Positions 1-5,328 of a stretch of 7,389 nucleotides of DNA are shown here, piece by piece. The translations under genes and the position numbers were made by a program. The first letter of the stretch is position 1. Each line of letters opens with the position of its first letter. This stretch comes from Rhodospirillaceae bacterium (GTDB lineage: Bacteria; Pseudomonadota; Alphaproteobacteria; Micavibrionales; Micavibrionaceae), in assembly GCA_003452275.1 (NCBI GenBank), contig DMIT01000220.1, positions 1-7,389 on the forward strand, read 5' to 3'. The notes under the pieces were generated by a model. It worked only from the letters and a program-made list of their open reading frames with translations, was not told the origin of the DNA and ran no database searches.

Positions 1-345
1 ACTGAACGCACGCCGGCCTTTACCAGATTTAATGTTTTCTTGCGCGATGGATGGACTTGCCAATATTGCAACACCCGTCACAAGACAGACGAGTTGACGT
101 TCGACCATGTGATTCCGCGATCACGGGGCGGGCGCACAGCCTGGACAAATATTGTCACGGCCTGCCAATGCTGTAACTCCAGAAAAGGGAATCTCTTGCC
201 AAAAGAGTGCAAGATGTATCCTCTTTCGCAGCCAAGGGAGCCGTCGGTATTTGAACTTCAGGAACGGGGACGGAAGCACCCTCACAACTTCTTGCATGAA
301 AGTTGGTCGGACTTCCTGTATTGGGACACTGAGTTGGTGGATTAG
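1..345 (+). CDS. HNH endonuclease family protein, 3' part (5' end outside window)
   Basis: The reading frame is open from base 1 to a TAG at 343-345, giving 114 visible residues; the true start lies upstream. Visible residues 9-23 hold the RFNVF..RD.W.CQYC signature, followed by the HNH core: Asp35-His36 in FDHVIPRSRGG, Asn50 in the W.NIVTAC segment, and Asn59 in CCNSRKGN. Cys20/Cys23 and Cys55/Cys58 form the two zinc-knuckle pairs usual for this family. The C-terminal tail ending in HESW..FLYWDTEL is also typical of the short HNH proteins common in Alphaproteobacteria. Metal-dependent nicking or cutting of DNA is the known activity of the fold; the cellular role of this subfamily is not settled. 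An internal TTG at 40 could be taken as a start, but the conserved RFNVF segment lies before it, so the gene is 5'-partial. The next gene starts 70 bases downstream on the same strand. Confidence 0.93.
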   Translation, partial: TERTPAFTRFNVFLRDGWTCQYCNTRHKTDELTFDHVIPRSRGGRTAWTNIVTACQCCNSRKGNLLPKECKMYPLSQPREPSVFELQERGRKHPHNFLHESWSDFLYWDTELVD

Positions 346-404
346 GAAAGGGTCACGATTTCTCCGGACATCACATTCGCGGCAAACGAATAAACGACGA
401 ACAC

Positions 405-410
405 AGGAGG
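405..410 (+). promoter_or_regulatory. Shine-Dalgarno site AGGAGG
   Basis: A perfect AGGAGG lies five bases before the ATG at 416. It fixes that ATG as the start; the open frame reaches back to 152, inside the HNH gene. Confidence 0.85.
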
Positions 411-415
411 TTGTC

Positions 416-781
416 ATGTTTGGATTTTTAAAATCGTTAGATGTTTCTAAAACGCATTCCGTTACCGATGCTGTCTGGTTCTATATCACCGGATTGATTA
501 TGATGATCGGCTTTACCACTGTTCTGGGATATATCCTCGGGCAAATCGGTATGGTTGAAAAAGTCGGCAGTTTCTTTGATGGCGGACATACTTATACGCT
601 GTTGGGGACGGGCTTTGTCCTGCTTCTTTCCAGTATGATTTTAACCGGACGGAAACTCACCGGCGACTTATTTTCTATCCTGCTGGTCGGTGTCGCTGTC
701 TATCTGGCGTTCACCACATCCCTGATTTTGGGATTGGTACCGGTCGCCTTACTGACCACATTACATGGTCATAAAGAATAA
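416..781 (+). CDS. Small multi-pass membrane protein of unknown function (121 aa)
   Basis: I do not recognise a named family. The start is the ATG at 416, chosen for the AGGAGG five bases upstream. The protein has a short amphipathic N-terminus (MFGFLKSLDVSK), then hydrophobic segments at about residues 19-41 and 60-78, and a long one at about 84-115 that could be one or two helices. That gives three or four membrane passes and very little soluble material. There is no enzyme motif and no cleavable signal. The Gly-rich first helix (GLIMMIGFTTVLGYILG) and the GRK loop at 78-80 suggest a small inner-membrane protein. It is closely followed by a strong terminator, so it is probably transcribed alone or with the HNH gene. 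Its N-terminal 40 residues resemble those of the 39-residue protein at 902-1021. No clear promoter is visible in the 70 bases upstream. Confidence 0.85.
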   Translation: MFGFLKSLDVSKTHSVTDAVWFYITGLIMMIGFTTVLGYILGQIGMVEKVGSFFDGGHTYTLLGTGFVLLLSSMILTGRKLTGDLFSILLVGVAVYLAFTTSLILGLVPVALLTTLHGHKE

Positions 782-800
782 TATTTTTGTCTTTTCCCCT

Positions 801-849
801 GAAGCCCTCGGAAAATATGGCCCCCGAGGGCTTCTTTTCTGATTTTTTT
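801..849 (+). terminator. Strong rho-independent terminator
   Basis: A perfect 11-bp stem pairs 801-811 (GAAGCCCTCGG) with 824-834 (CCGAGGGCTTC) around a 12-base loop. TTTT follows at 835-838 and a second run of seven T at 843-849. It begins 19 bases after the stop of the 121-aa membrane protein gene and separates it from the small ORF at 902. Confidence 0.93.
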
Positions 850-889
850 CTTGCGTTTTCCGCGGCGTATCCCCTAGAACAAGGAAAAC

Positions 890-893
890 GGAG
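890..893 (+). promoter_or_regulatory. Shine-Dalgarno site GGAG
   Basis: GGAG (within GGAGAG) sits eight bases before the ATG at 902. This spacing supports translation of the short ORF that follows. Confidence 0.6.
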
Positions 894-901
894 AGAAAAA
901 C

Positions 902-1021
902 ATGTTCAAAGATTTATTCGACTTTTCCAAACGCCGCAGCGGCAAAGAGGCCATTTTATTCTACGTATTCTACGTCGGATGCTTCGTATTGGTCACCATC
1001 GCGCTGGGTGGAGACATATAA
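902..1021 (+). CDS. 39-residue membrane protein, probable truncated paralogue of the upstream gene
   Basis: The ATG at 902 has a good GGAG eight bases upstream and the frame stops at TAA 1019-1021. The peptide has a charged N-terminus (MFKDLFDFSKRRSGKE), one hydrophobic helix at about residues 17-36 rich in Phe, Tyr and Val, and the end ALGGDI. Aligned with the 121-aa protein at 416-781 it shares the MF..L..D.SK start, the FY at the beginning of the first helix, and the length and position of that helix. It then stops where the longer protein continues with two or more further helices. I found no continuation in either other frame after the stop. It may be a real one-helix protein or a remnant of a tandem duplicate cut short near 1020. 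The intact SD and intact frame argue that it is still translated. Confidence 0.6.
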   Translation: MFKDLFDFSKRRSGKEAILFYVFYVGCFVLVTIALGGDI

Positions 1022-1063
1022 AATCGCAATCAATTGTCGGTCATTGTTTTTAAACCAGTCACA

Positions 1064-2233
1064 TCAAGTATATTGGAAGGCTCTGTCACGACCCTCTCCG
1101 ATCGGAAGAAGATTGCCACCCGAAGCAAGGCAATAAGCCCCGTTATCAGCATCATCAACTGTTATGAGGAAAGATTCCCAGAAGTCGGAATCTCCCCGCT
1201 TTGAATAAAAAACATCTGCCGGAATCCTGACAAGCTTCGTGTCGGGGCATCCTTTTCTGATGAGTGCTGTTTGAAAGATTGTGGGGCCGTCCAAATAGAT
1301 TTTGTGGTCGTCCGCTCCACGAATAAAATGGCTGGGGCCATCACACTCGACATAGAAGGTCGCGCGCCCGAAGGTGGCGGACAGGTCAACAATGTGGTTG
1401 GGAGTTGGAATATGGACTCCCATCTGGACAATTGCCCCGGCTTTTTCCAATGCGATCTTATTGTCATTTTCGAAGAGGGATGATGTTCCGGACTCAGCAG
1501 ACCGAGGGTAGGGTGTTGTCCCTTTAAACCACAGAAGGGCATCTGATAACATCTCTTTGCTGGCAGGGTCGGATAAGCCGGCCAATTTCTCTCTGATTTT
1601 ATTATCATTGATGAATTCGGAAAATGTTGATCCAAAAGAATATCGTTTTGAACCATGGTGATGAGCCGCAAGAGTGTCGAGAATAGCAATCGAGCGGATC
1701 ACGGAGCAGGTTTGATGGGGAGTAAGAGCCCTTTTAATCTGCGTTAATTGTGCCCCTATTGCAGTTAATAATTTCTTGTCGGGTAAAATGGCAAGATGAG
1801 CAATTGCAGCGGTAAAATCGGTCATATCAGCGGCATTAAAATTGCTGGCGATGAGTGTTTTTGCTTTCTCCAATGCAAAGGAAACAAATCTTTCTGGTGG
1901 ACGTAAATCCAACCGGCTGAAAGCGTCAAACATATGGGCAATCGTATAGCCCGAGTAGTCATTCTTTTTGATAGCCTTATCTGTCCAGGTCTGGACACGG
2001 TTTTTGATCGCTTCACAAGCAGCAGTGGTGTCTTCGCCATACAGGCCCATTTGAGCCCCTTTTGTGGCATGGAACAGAACAAGGGCCAATTCTTTGGAGG
2101 TCAGTTGGCGGAGGGACAAAAAATCATCAAGATTTTTTGCGAGGGCCTCGACGGATCTTGCCTCGCAACATTTTTCTGGATTGAGAAAATACTGGATAAT
2201 ACCGCCTTTATCGATTGTCCGTTGTTCTTGCAT
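1064..2233 (-). CDS. RAP-domain protein with OPR/FASTK-like helical repeats (389 aa)
   Basis: The C-terminal part, about residues 293-346, fits the RAP domain. It has a beta-strand ending in YVECDGPSHF, then a variable loop, a helix (TIFQTALIRKG) and a strand (KLVRIPADVFY), matching the family pattern V-E-x-D-G-P-x-H-F ... lk..lL...G..vv.Ip...w. The domain has a Vsr/PD-(D/E)XK nuclease-like fold; Glu296 and Asp298 are the acidic residues visible here. Residues about 27-230 are helical and contain repeat-like units, for example around 95-132 and 134-171, with the hxxhhxAhxxLxhL look of octotricopeptide (OPR) or FAST-type repeats. RAP proteins with such repeats are best known as RNA maturation and stability factors in mitochondria and chloroplasts, so RNA binding or cleavage is the leading inference. 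The start is the ATG at 2231-2233, with AGAGGG four bases upstream and a consensus promoter just before. The gene is transcribed alone, converging on the 39-aa ORF. An alternative is a restriction-type nuclease with helical repeats. Confidence 0.82.
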   Translation of the reverse strand: MQEQRTIDKGGIIQYFLNPEKCCEARSVEALAKNLDDFLSLRQLTSKELALVLFHATKGAQMGLYGEDTTAACEAIKNRVQTWTDKAIKKNDYSGYTIAHMFDAFSRLDLRPPERFVSFALEKAKTLIASNFNAADMTDFTAAIAHLAILPDKKLLTAIGAQLTQIKRALTPHQTCSVIRSIAILDTLAAHHHGSKRYSFGSTFSEFINDNKIREKLAGLSDPASKEMLSDALLWFKGTTPYPRSAESGTSSLFENDNKIALEKAGAIVQMGVHIPTPNHIVDLSATFGRATFYVECDGPSHFIRGADDHKIYLDGPTIFQTALIRKGCPDTKLVRIPADVFYSKRGDSDFWESFLITVDDADNGAYCLASGGNLLPIGEGRDRAFQYT

Positions 2234-2237
2234 ATTG

Positions 2238-2243
2238 CCCTCT
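2238..2243 (-). promoter_or_regulatory. Shine-Dalgarno-like AGAGGG of the RAP-domain gene
   Basis: Read on the minus strand, AGAGGG ends four bases before the ATG at 2233. The spacing is slightly short but usable, and it supports this start. Confidence 0.5.
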
Positions 2244-2259
2244 TGTATAAATTCACATG

Positions 2260-2288
2260 AGTATATGTCGGCTTTATAATTATGTCAA
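2260..2288 (-). promoter_or_regulatory. Near-consensus sigma70 promoter of the RAP-domain gene
   Basis: On the minus strand, TTGACA (2283-2288, perfect -35) is followed after exactly 17 bases by TATACT (2260-2265, five of six matches to the -10 consensus). The expected start of transcription near 2253 gives a leader of about 20 bases before the ATG at 2233. The promoter lies in the gap after the dsbB stop codon at 2313, so the RAP gene does not depend on read-through from dsbB. Confidence 0.72.
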
Positions 2289-2312
2289 TAAATTGCTTTG
2301 TAAAATATAAAT

Positions 2313-2837
2313 TTATTCTTTGCTTTTTATGGTGTGCAGCGCGTATCCCAAGCACAGAACCCCTAAACCCAGACAGAAAAACACATTGTAATTGGCCATG
2401 GACAATCCGAGAAAACTCCATGGAATTTCATCACAACGGACAACATCGGTGTTTTGAATGCGGCTCATCAGGTCTTCGATGGAACCCGACATATCTGGCG
2501 TCGTACAACCGGTTAAGCCGACCCACCATTTGCGTTCAACGCCGGAGTGGAAAAGGGCAATAGCTGAATTCACCAGAAAAACCACGCCGGAGGCCGCAAT
2601 CAGCGGCAGGCGGGTGGCTTTGGAAAAATAAGCCCATAGCCCCAGAAAAATCCCCATCACGAAGGGCACCCGCTGGAAAAGGCAAAGTTCGCAAGGCCGC
2701 AGATGAAAGCCATATTGGGCCGTCAAAGCCCCAGCCAGCGCGAAAAGCGAGACGGCAGCAATCCCTAACGCCATATATTGATCGGGAATATTAGCAAGAT
2801 GGCAGATTTTGCCGAAACAGGAGCGAGAAAGAGACAT
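2313..2837 (-). CDS. dsbB: Disulfide bond formation protein B (DsbB family), 174 aa
   Basis: DsbB is the inner-membrane partner that re-oxidises periplasmic thiol oxidase DsbA and passes the electrons to quinone. Four hydrophobic segments are visible at about residues 22-42, 55-72, 77-96 and 142-165. The first periplasmic loop carries the RPCELC..QR motif with the active-site pair Cys49/Cys52. The second loop has the other redox pair, Cys111 in GCTTP and Cys135 in RCDEIPW, followed by the conserved FLGLSMANYN start of helix 4. All four essential cysteines are therefore present and the length is normal for the family. The N-terminal tail adds Cys7 and Cys12, which are not part of the usual set. 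The ATG at 2835-2837 has a weak AGGA ten bases upstream; Met22 just before helix 1 is a possible alternative start. No dsbA lies nearby. The gene is divergent from the tRNA-Leu gene. Confidence 0.93.
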   Translation of the reverse strand: MSLSRSCFGKICHLANIPDQYMALGIAAVSLFALAGALTAQYGFHLRPCELCLFQRVPFVMGIFLGLWAYFSKATRLPLIAASGVVFLVNSAIALFHSGVERKWWVGLTGCTTPDMSGSIEDLMSRIQNTDVVRCDEIPWSFLGLSMANYNVFFCLGLGVLCLGYALHTIKSKE

Positions 2838-2863
2838 GATTTTTTTATCCTAAAAAAATACTT

Positions 2864-2881
2864 GATTATAGATTTATAATC
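2864..2881. promoter_or_regulatory. Symmetric element with back-to-back TATAAT boxes
   Basis: GATTATA (2864-2870) and TATAATC (2875-2881) form a perfect 7-bp inverted repeat around GATT. This places a consensus -10 TATAAT on the plus strand (2875-2880), pointing at the tRNA gene, and another on the minus strand (2865-2870), pointing at dsbB. Neither has a good -35 at 16-18 bases (poly-A on one side, CCAGAA-like on the other). It may be a bidirectional promoter or an operator-like palindrome; which one is inference. Confidence 0.45.
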
Positions 2882-2897
2882 TGTATGTTCTGGGGGC

Positions 2898-2914
2898 TTA
2901 AGGCAAGTCCTTAA
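2898..2914 (+). other. Small stem-loop in the tRNA leader region
   Basis: TTAAGG (2898-2903) pairs perfectly with CCTTAA (2909-2914) around a five-base loop, 15 bases before the mature tRNA 5' end. No T-run follows on either strand, so it is not an obvious terminator. It could be a leader structure removed during tRNA 5' maturation. Confidence 0.35.
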
Positions 2915-2929
2915 TCAAAACTTCGGTGT

Positions 2930-3014
2930 GCCCCTGTGGCGAAATTGGTAGACGCGCTTGACTCAAAATCAAGTGGGGAAACTCGTGTTGGTTCGAGTCC
3001 GACCAGGGGCACCA
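2930..3014 (+). tRNA. tRNA-Leu, anticodon CAA, CCA end encoded
   Basis: The full class II cloverleaf is visible. Acceptor strands GCCCCTG (2930-2936) and CAGGGGC (3004-3010) pair perfectly, followed by discriminator A and an encoded CCA (3012-3014). The D-loop region is TGGCGAAATTGGTAGACGC. The anticodon stem CTTGA/TCAAG encloses loop CTCAAAA with anticodon CAA at 2964-2966, which reads UUG leucine codons. A long variable arm (about TGGGGAAACTCGT) and the T arm GTTGG-TTCGAGT-CCGAC complete the molecule, which is 85 bases long. No hairpin terminator is seen after it, only a T-rich stretch. I found no second copy of the 3' end, so there is no sign of an integrated element here. Confidence 0.97.
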
Positions 3015-3021
3015 CTCTCTC

Positions 3022-3051
3022 TTTTATTTATGATGTTTTTATTTATGACGT
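3022..3051. repeat. 15-bp tandem repeat, two copies
   Basis: Copies at 3022-3036 and 3037-3051 (TTTTATTTATGAtGT and TTTTATTTATGAcGT) differ at one base. They start eight bases after the tRNA. The T-rich copies may help end tRNA transcription, or may be a simple duplication. Confidence 0.6.
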
Positions 3052-3153
3052 TCTTTCTAGCTTGCAATTCTTTTGAATTGGAAGATGTGTACAAGAAAGG
3101 CTGCAGCTTGGTTAGGCGCCGACACACTCATTCAGATAACAGTTCTTTTGCCT

Positions 3154-3492
3154 TTAAGGGCTTCCAGGTGTCCTGATTGGTACGCAGTGGGCGGGATATA
3201 TTTCACCGTTTCTTTCTTGTCTTTGTATTTCGCCTTGAATCGTCTTTCTTGCTTCTGGTGTGGGTGGGGTGGAAGGAGGAGACCATTCTGCCTTTATGCC
3301 ACCATCAGCGGTAACTTCTTTCACATTCATCTGAAAAGCTTGAATCACGGGGCGTCCATCAGAATAGTCTCTTTGTCCGCAAATGAAATGAGGGGGCACT
3401 GGTTTTCCGGCATCTTGAAAAGATCCAACCACGCCCAACATGGTATTATGTCTTATTTGATCCTGTGGGCTGATTTCTTTGTTATCTGTCAC
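3154..3492 (-). CDS. Hypothetical protein, 112 aa, GTG start
   Basis: I do not recognise this protein. The start is a GTG at 3490-3492, chosen because a strong GAGGAG lies six bases upstream (3499-3504, minus strand). It is hydrophilic, with no signal peptide or membrane helix, so probably cytoplasmic. Residues about 30-65 (KPVPPHFICGQRDYSDGRPVIQ and onward) look like the ordered part, with Cys38. A Pro/Ser/Thr-rich stretch at 71-80 (SPPSTPPTPE) looks like a linker, followed by a charged, helix-prone segment rich in Arg, Gln and Glu. Near the end there is a second cysteine (Cys93) and the final PIRTPGSP. It lies 56 bases downstream of the GNAT gene on the same strand and may be co-transcribed with it. 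No terminator is obvious before the tRNA, which is on the opposite strand. Confidence 0.72.
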   Translation of the reverse strand: MTDNKEISPQDQIRHNTMLGVVGSFQDAGKPVPPHFICGQRDYSDGRPVIQAFQMNVKEVTADGGIKAEWSPPSTPPTPEARKTIQGEIQRQERNGEIYPAHCVPIRTPGSP

Positions 3493-3498
3493 GACTTT

Positions 3499-3504
3499 CT
3501 CCTC
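3499..3504 (-). promoter_or_regulatory. Shine-Dalgarno site GAGGAG for the GTG-initiated gene
   Basis: On the minus strand GAGGAG stands six bases before the GTG at 3492. It is the main reason to accept that non-ATG start. Confidence 0.75.
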
Positions 3505-3548
3505 GCGCTATGGCCTGCATTATGAATAGTAACGGTGATATATTAATT

Positions 3549-4115
3549 TTAGGTTAATAATAGGGTTTTCAAGGGGTAAGGTTGGTAATTGAAATTGCTT
3601 GGACTGTGGTGCTTTTTCTCCATCATATAATAATGGTAACCATTATCGGCATCCCATTGTACATCACCAGCAATGAAACCTGTTTTTGAAAAGAGAGTGT
3701 AACTTGCCATATTGTCGCAAGCCACTTTGGCTCTGACCACGGGGATATCATTTAGGGCGAGCCATTGTAGGGCCGCTGTCAGGATTTTTCCGCTACAACC
3801 GCGATTTTGATAGTCGGGATGGGTGCAGATCGAACGAATAATGAGGTTCTGCGTATCGCCATTCAGCGGCGACACCGTTGCGAAAGAGACAAGTTGTCCT
3901 GCATGGTTTTTGATTCCCAAAAGAGGGTAGCCGTCTTGCGCTATCCGTGTCAGTTCCTCTGCGTCACGGTCTTTCAGATGGTAAGGTTGCATGAGGCTGC
4001 CTGATGATTTGACGGAGGAAATCAGGCCAAGGGCCAGCGGAATATCATGTTCCGCAAGATATTGAACATCAAGGGAGTGAGCAGCAATTAAGTGGGATTG
4101 GGTCAGGTTATTCAT
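3549..4115 (-). CDS. GNAT-family N-acetyltransferase (188 aa)
   Basis: GNAT enzymes move an acetyl group from acetyl-CoA to an amine; the substrate here cannot be told. The core is visible at about residues 63-165. A strand pair (YPLLGIKNHAGQLVSFATV) leads into motif A, IIRSICTHPDYQNRGCSGKIL at about 92-112. There the pyrophosphate-binding loop QNRGCSGK matches Q/R-x-x-G-x-G/A with Ser in place of the second Gly/Ala. Motif B follows as the RAKVACDNMASYTLFSKTGF segment, with the usual N...A..LF.K.GF helix, and then a final strand (YHYYMMEK). A 20-residue tail (SPSNFNYQ onward) extends past the fold. The ATG at 4113-4115 has no good Shine-Dalgarno site, but it overlaps the stop of a short upstream ORF as ATGA, so coupled translation is possible. 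It is probably co-transcribed with the 112-aa gene downstream. Confidence 0.88.
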   Translation of the reverse strand: MNNLTQSHLIAAHSLDVQYLAEHDIPLALGLISSVKSSGSLMQPYHLKDRDAEELTRIAQDGYPLLGIKNHAGQLVSFATVSPLNGDTQNLIIRSICTHPDYQNRGCSGKILTAALQWLALNDIPVVRAKVACDNMASYTLFSKTGFIAGDVQWDADNGYHYYMMEKKHHSPSNFNYQPYPLKTLLLT

Positions 4116-4243
4116 TGGCTTGTCTTTTCATTGTCCGCATATTTTGTGATAAAGGCGGAGACGAAAAGACCGAAGCTATCGCAACCGCTACTGTAAAGAT
4201 CGAGTAGCGGGTCGTCGCGAACAGAAACAAAGATGATGTGCAA
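4112..4243 (-). CDS. Possible small ORF (43 aa, TTG start) coupled to the GNAT gene
   Basis: In the gap between yejE and the GNAT gene a minus-strand frame runs from TTG 4241-4243 to TGA 4112-4114. Its stop overlaps the GNAT ATG as ATGA, a classic coupling overlap. The peptide begins LHIIFVSVRDDPLLDLYSSG and continues with a hydrophobic stretch (FGLFVSAF) and a polar end (KYADNEKTSQ), a protein-like composition. Against it: the start is TTG, there is no Shine-Dalgarno site, an in-frame TGA lies just upstream, and an open frame of this size arises easily by chance. It could also be a remnant of a longer gene. I recognise no family. Confidence 0.3.
   Translation of the reverse strand: MHIIFVSVRDDPLLDLYSSGCDSFGLFVSAFITKYADNEKTSQ
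4185..4210. repeat. Perfect 8-bp inverted repeat
   Basis: CCGCTACT (4185-4192) and AGTAGCGG (4203-4210) pair perfectly around a ten-base loop, in the gap between yejE and the GNAT gene. No T-run follows on either strand, so a simple intrinsic terminator is unlikely. It overlaps the possible small ORF. Confidence 0.55.
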
Positions 4244-4299
4244 TAGCGTTCATAAGGCTAATGAAACTATATCACAGGGTGTTTTGTCAAATTTTATTT

Positions 4300-5328
4300 T
4301 TAAAGTTTTGTTTTTCGGGGATCAAAAGCATCCCGCACCGCTTCCCCGATAAAGGTCAGCAGAGTCAGCATAAAGGCCAGCGACACAAAAGCCGTAATCC
4401 CCAGCCAGGGAGCCTGAATATTATTTTTTCCCTGTGCCAGCAGTTCGCCCAAGGAGGGGGAGCCGAGCGGCAAACCCAGTCCCAGAAAGTCGAGAGAGGT
4501 CAGCGCCGTAATCGACCCCGTCAATACAAACGGCATCATGGTTAAGGTTGCGACGATTGCATTAGGCAAAATATGGCGGCGCATCAGGGTGAAATTACTG
4601 ACCCCCAAGGCCCGCGCGGCGCGTACGTAATCCAGACTGCGGGCCCGCAAGAATTCGGCGCGCACGACATCGACCAGATGTGTCCATGAAAAAAGGAGCA
4701 GGATCAACAGCAATGTCCAGAAACCGGGTGTGAAGAGTGCCGAGAAAATAATCAGGATATAAAGAGACGGCATGGAAGACCATATCTCGATAAAACGCTG
4801 GGCGATCAGATCGACTTTTCCGCCGTAAAATCCCTGAAATGCGCCTGCGCTTACGCCGATGATCGACGAGAAGACGGTCAAGGCAAGGCCGAATAAAACA
4901 GAAATGCGGAAACCATATAAAACCCGCGCGAAGACATCTCGCCCCTGATCGTCTGTGCCCAGTATATTATCGGTGGTGGGAGCCGAGGGGGCAGGGGTCG
5001 GCAAATTATAATTGATGGTATCGAATGAATATTTGACAGGTGGCCAGGTGATCCATCCCTCTTTTTGAATGAGATCCTGCACAAAGGGGTCTCGGTAATC
5101 TGCTTCGGTTTCAAATTCACCGCCGAATGTTTTCTCGGAATAGGATTTTAAAAACGGCGTATAAATCCCCCCCTGATAAGAGACAAGCAAAGGTTTAGAA
5201 TTGGCAATGATATTGGCAAAGAGTGCCATGATAAAAAGCGCCATAAAAATCCATAACGACCAATAGCCACGTTTATTGGCTTTAAACTGGGCGATACGGC
5301 GGCGGGTTACGGGGGATAAATTAGCCAT
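4300..5328 (-). CDS. yejE: Peptide (microcin C-type) ABC transporter permease YejE, 342 aa
   Basis: This is the second inner-membrane subunit of a Yej-type peptide importer; with YejB it would form the channel driven by a YejF-type ATPase. It resembles E. coli YejE over its whole length. Shared segments include the N-terminal LSPV...RF..N.RGYWSLWIF, then ANSKPLLVSYQG, the large periplasmic insert at about 45-120, and LGTDDQGRDVFARVLYG.RISVLFG at 124-147. The C-terminal FLGLGLPLGSPSLGELL.QGKNN.QAPWLGI is also nearly unchanged. The cytoplasmic EAA loop that docks the ATPase is at about 237-257 (ARALGVSNFTLMRRHILPNAI). I placed the start at ATG 5326-5328 because it matches the E. coli protein; the frame also has an ATG 14 codons earlier, inside yejB. 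The chosen start overlaps the end of yejB by eight bases. No yejF follows. Confidence 0.95.
   Translation of the reverse strand: MANLSPVTRRRIAQFKANKRGYWSLWIFMALFIMALFANIIANSKPLLVSYQGGIYTPFLKSYSEKTFGGEFETEADYRDPFVQDLIQKEGWITWPPVKYSFDTINYNLPTPAPSAPTTDNILGTDDQGRDVFARVLYGFRISVLFGLALTVFSSIIGVSAGAFQGFYGGKVDLIAQRFIEIWSSMPSLYILIIFSALFTPGFWTLLLILLLFSWTHLVDVVRAEFLRARSLDYVRAARALGVSNFTLMRRHILPNAIVATLTMMPFVLTGSITALTSLDFLGLGLPLGSPSLGELLAQGKNNIQAPWLGITAFVSLAFMLTLLTFIGEAVRDAFDPRKTKL

Noticed and set aside
1031..1051. CAAT...ATTG followed by T-run as a terminator for the 39-aa ORF
   Set aside because: The stem is only four pairs and weak; not convincing without transcript data.
3065..3080. Hairpin CAATTC-TTTT-GAATTG as a terminator
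   Set aside because: Only six pairs, AT-rich, and no T-run follows it on either strand.
2930..3153. tRNA-Leu 3' end as an attachment site for an integrated element
   Set aside because: No duplicated tRNA 3' end and no integrase gene are visible in the window.
3031..3176. Plus-strand ORF starting MMFLFMTFFLAC, resembling a lipoprotein signal
   Set aside because: No Shine-Dalgarno site, no positive N-terminus, the hydrophobic start is produced by the 15-bp T-rich tandem repeat, and the end runs into the oppositely oriented 112-aa gene.
4153..4215. Plus-strand stretch resembling part of a cobalamin riboswitch core (a CGG..GAAAA..CCG..AGCT..CGCTACTGTAA pattern)
   Set aside because: The B12 box and other conserved parts are missing, and no plus-strand gene follows; it faces the 3' end of yejE. 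The likeness is probably chance.
4262..4290. TTGACA on the minus strand (4285-4290) as a promoter for the GNAT gene
   Set aside because: The -35 is perfect but no acceptable -10 lies 15-19 bases on; the only TATAGT is at a 13-base spacing. A promoter here is possible but not supported.
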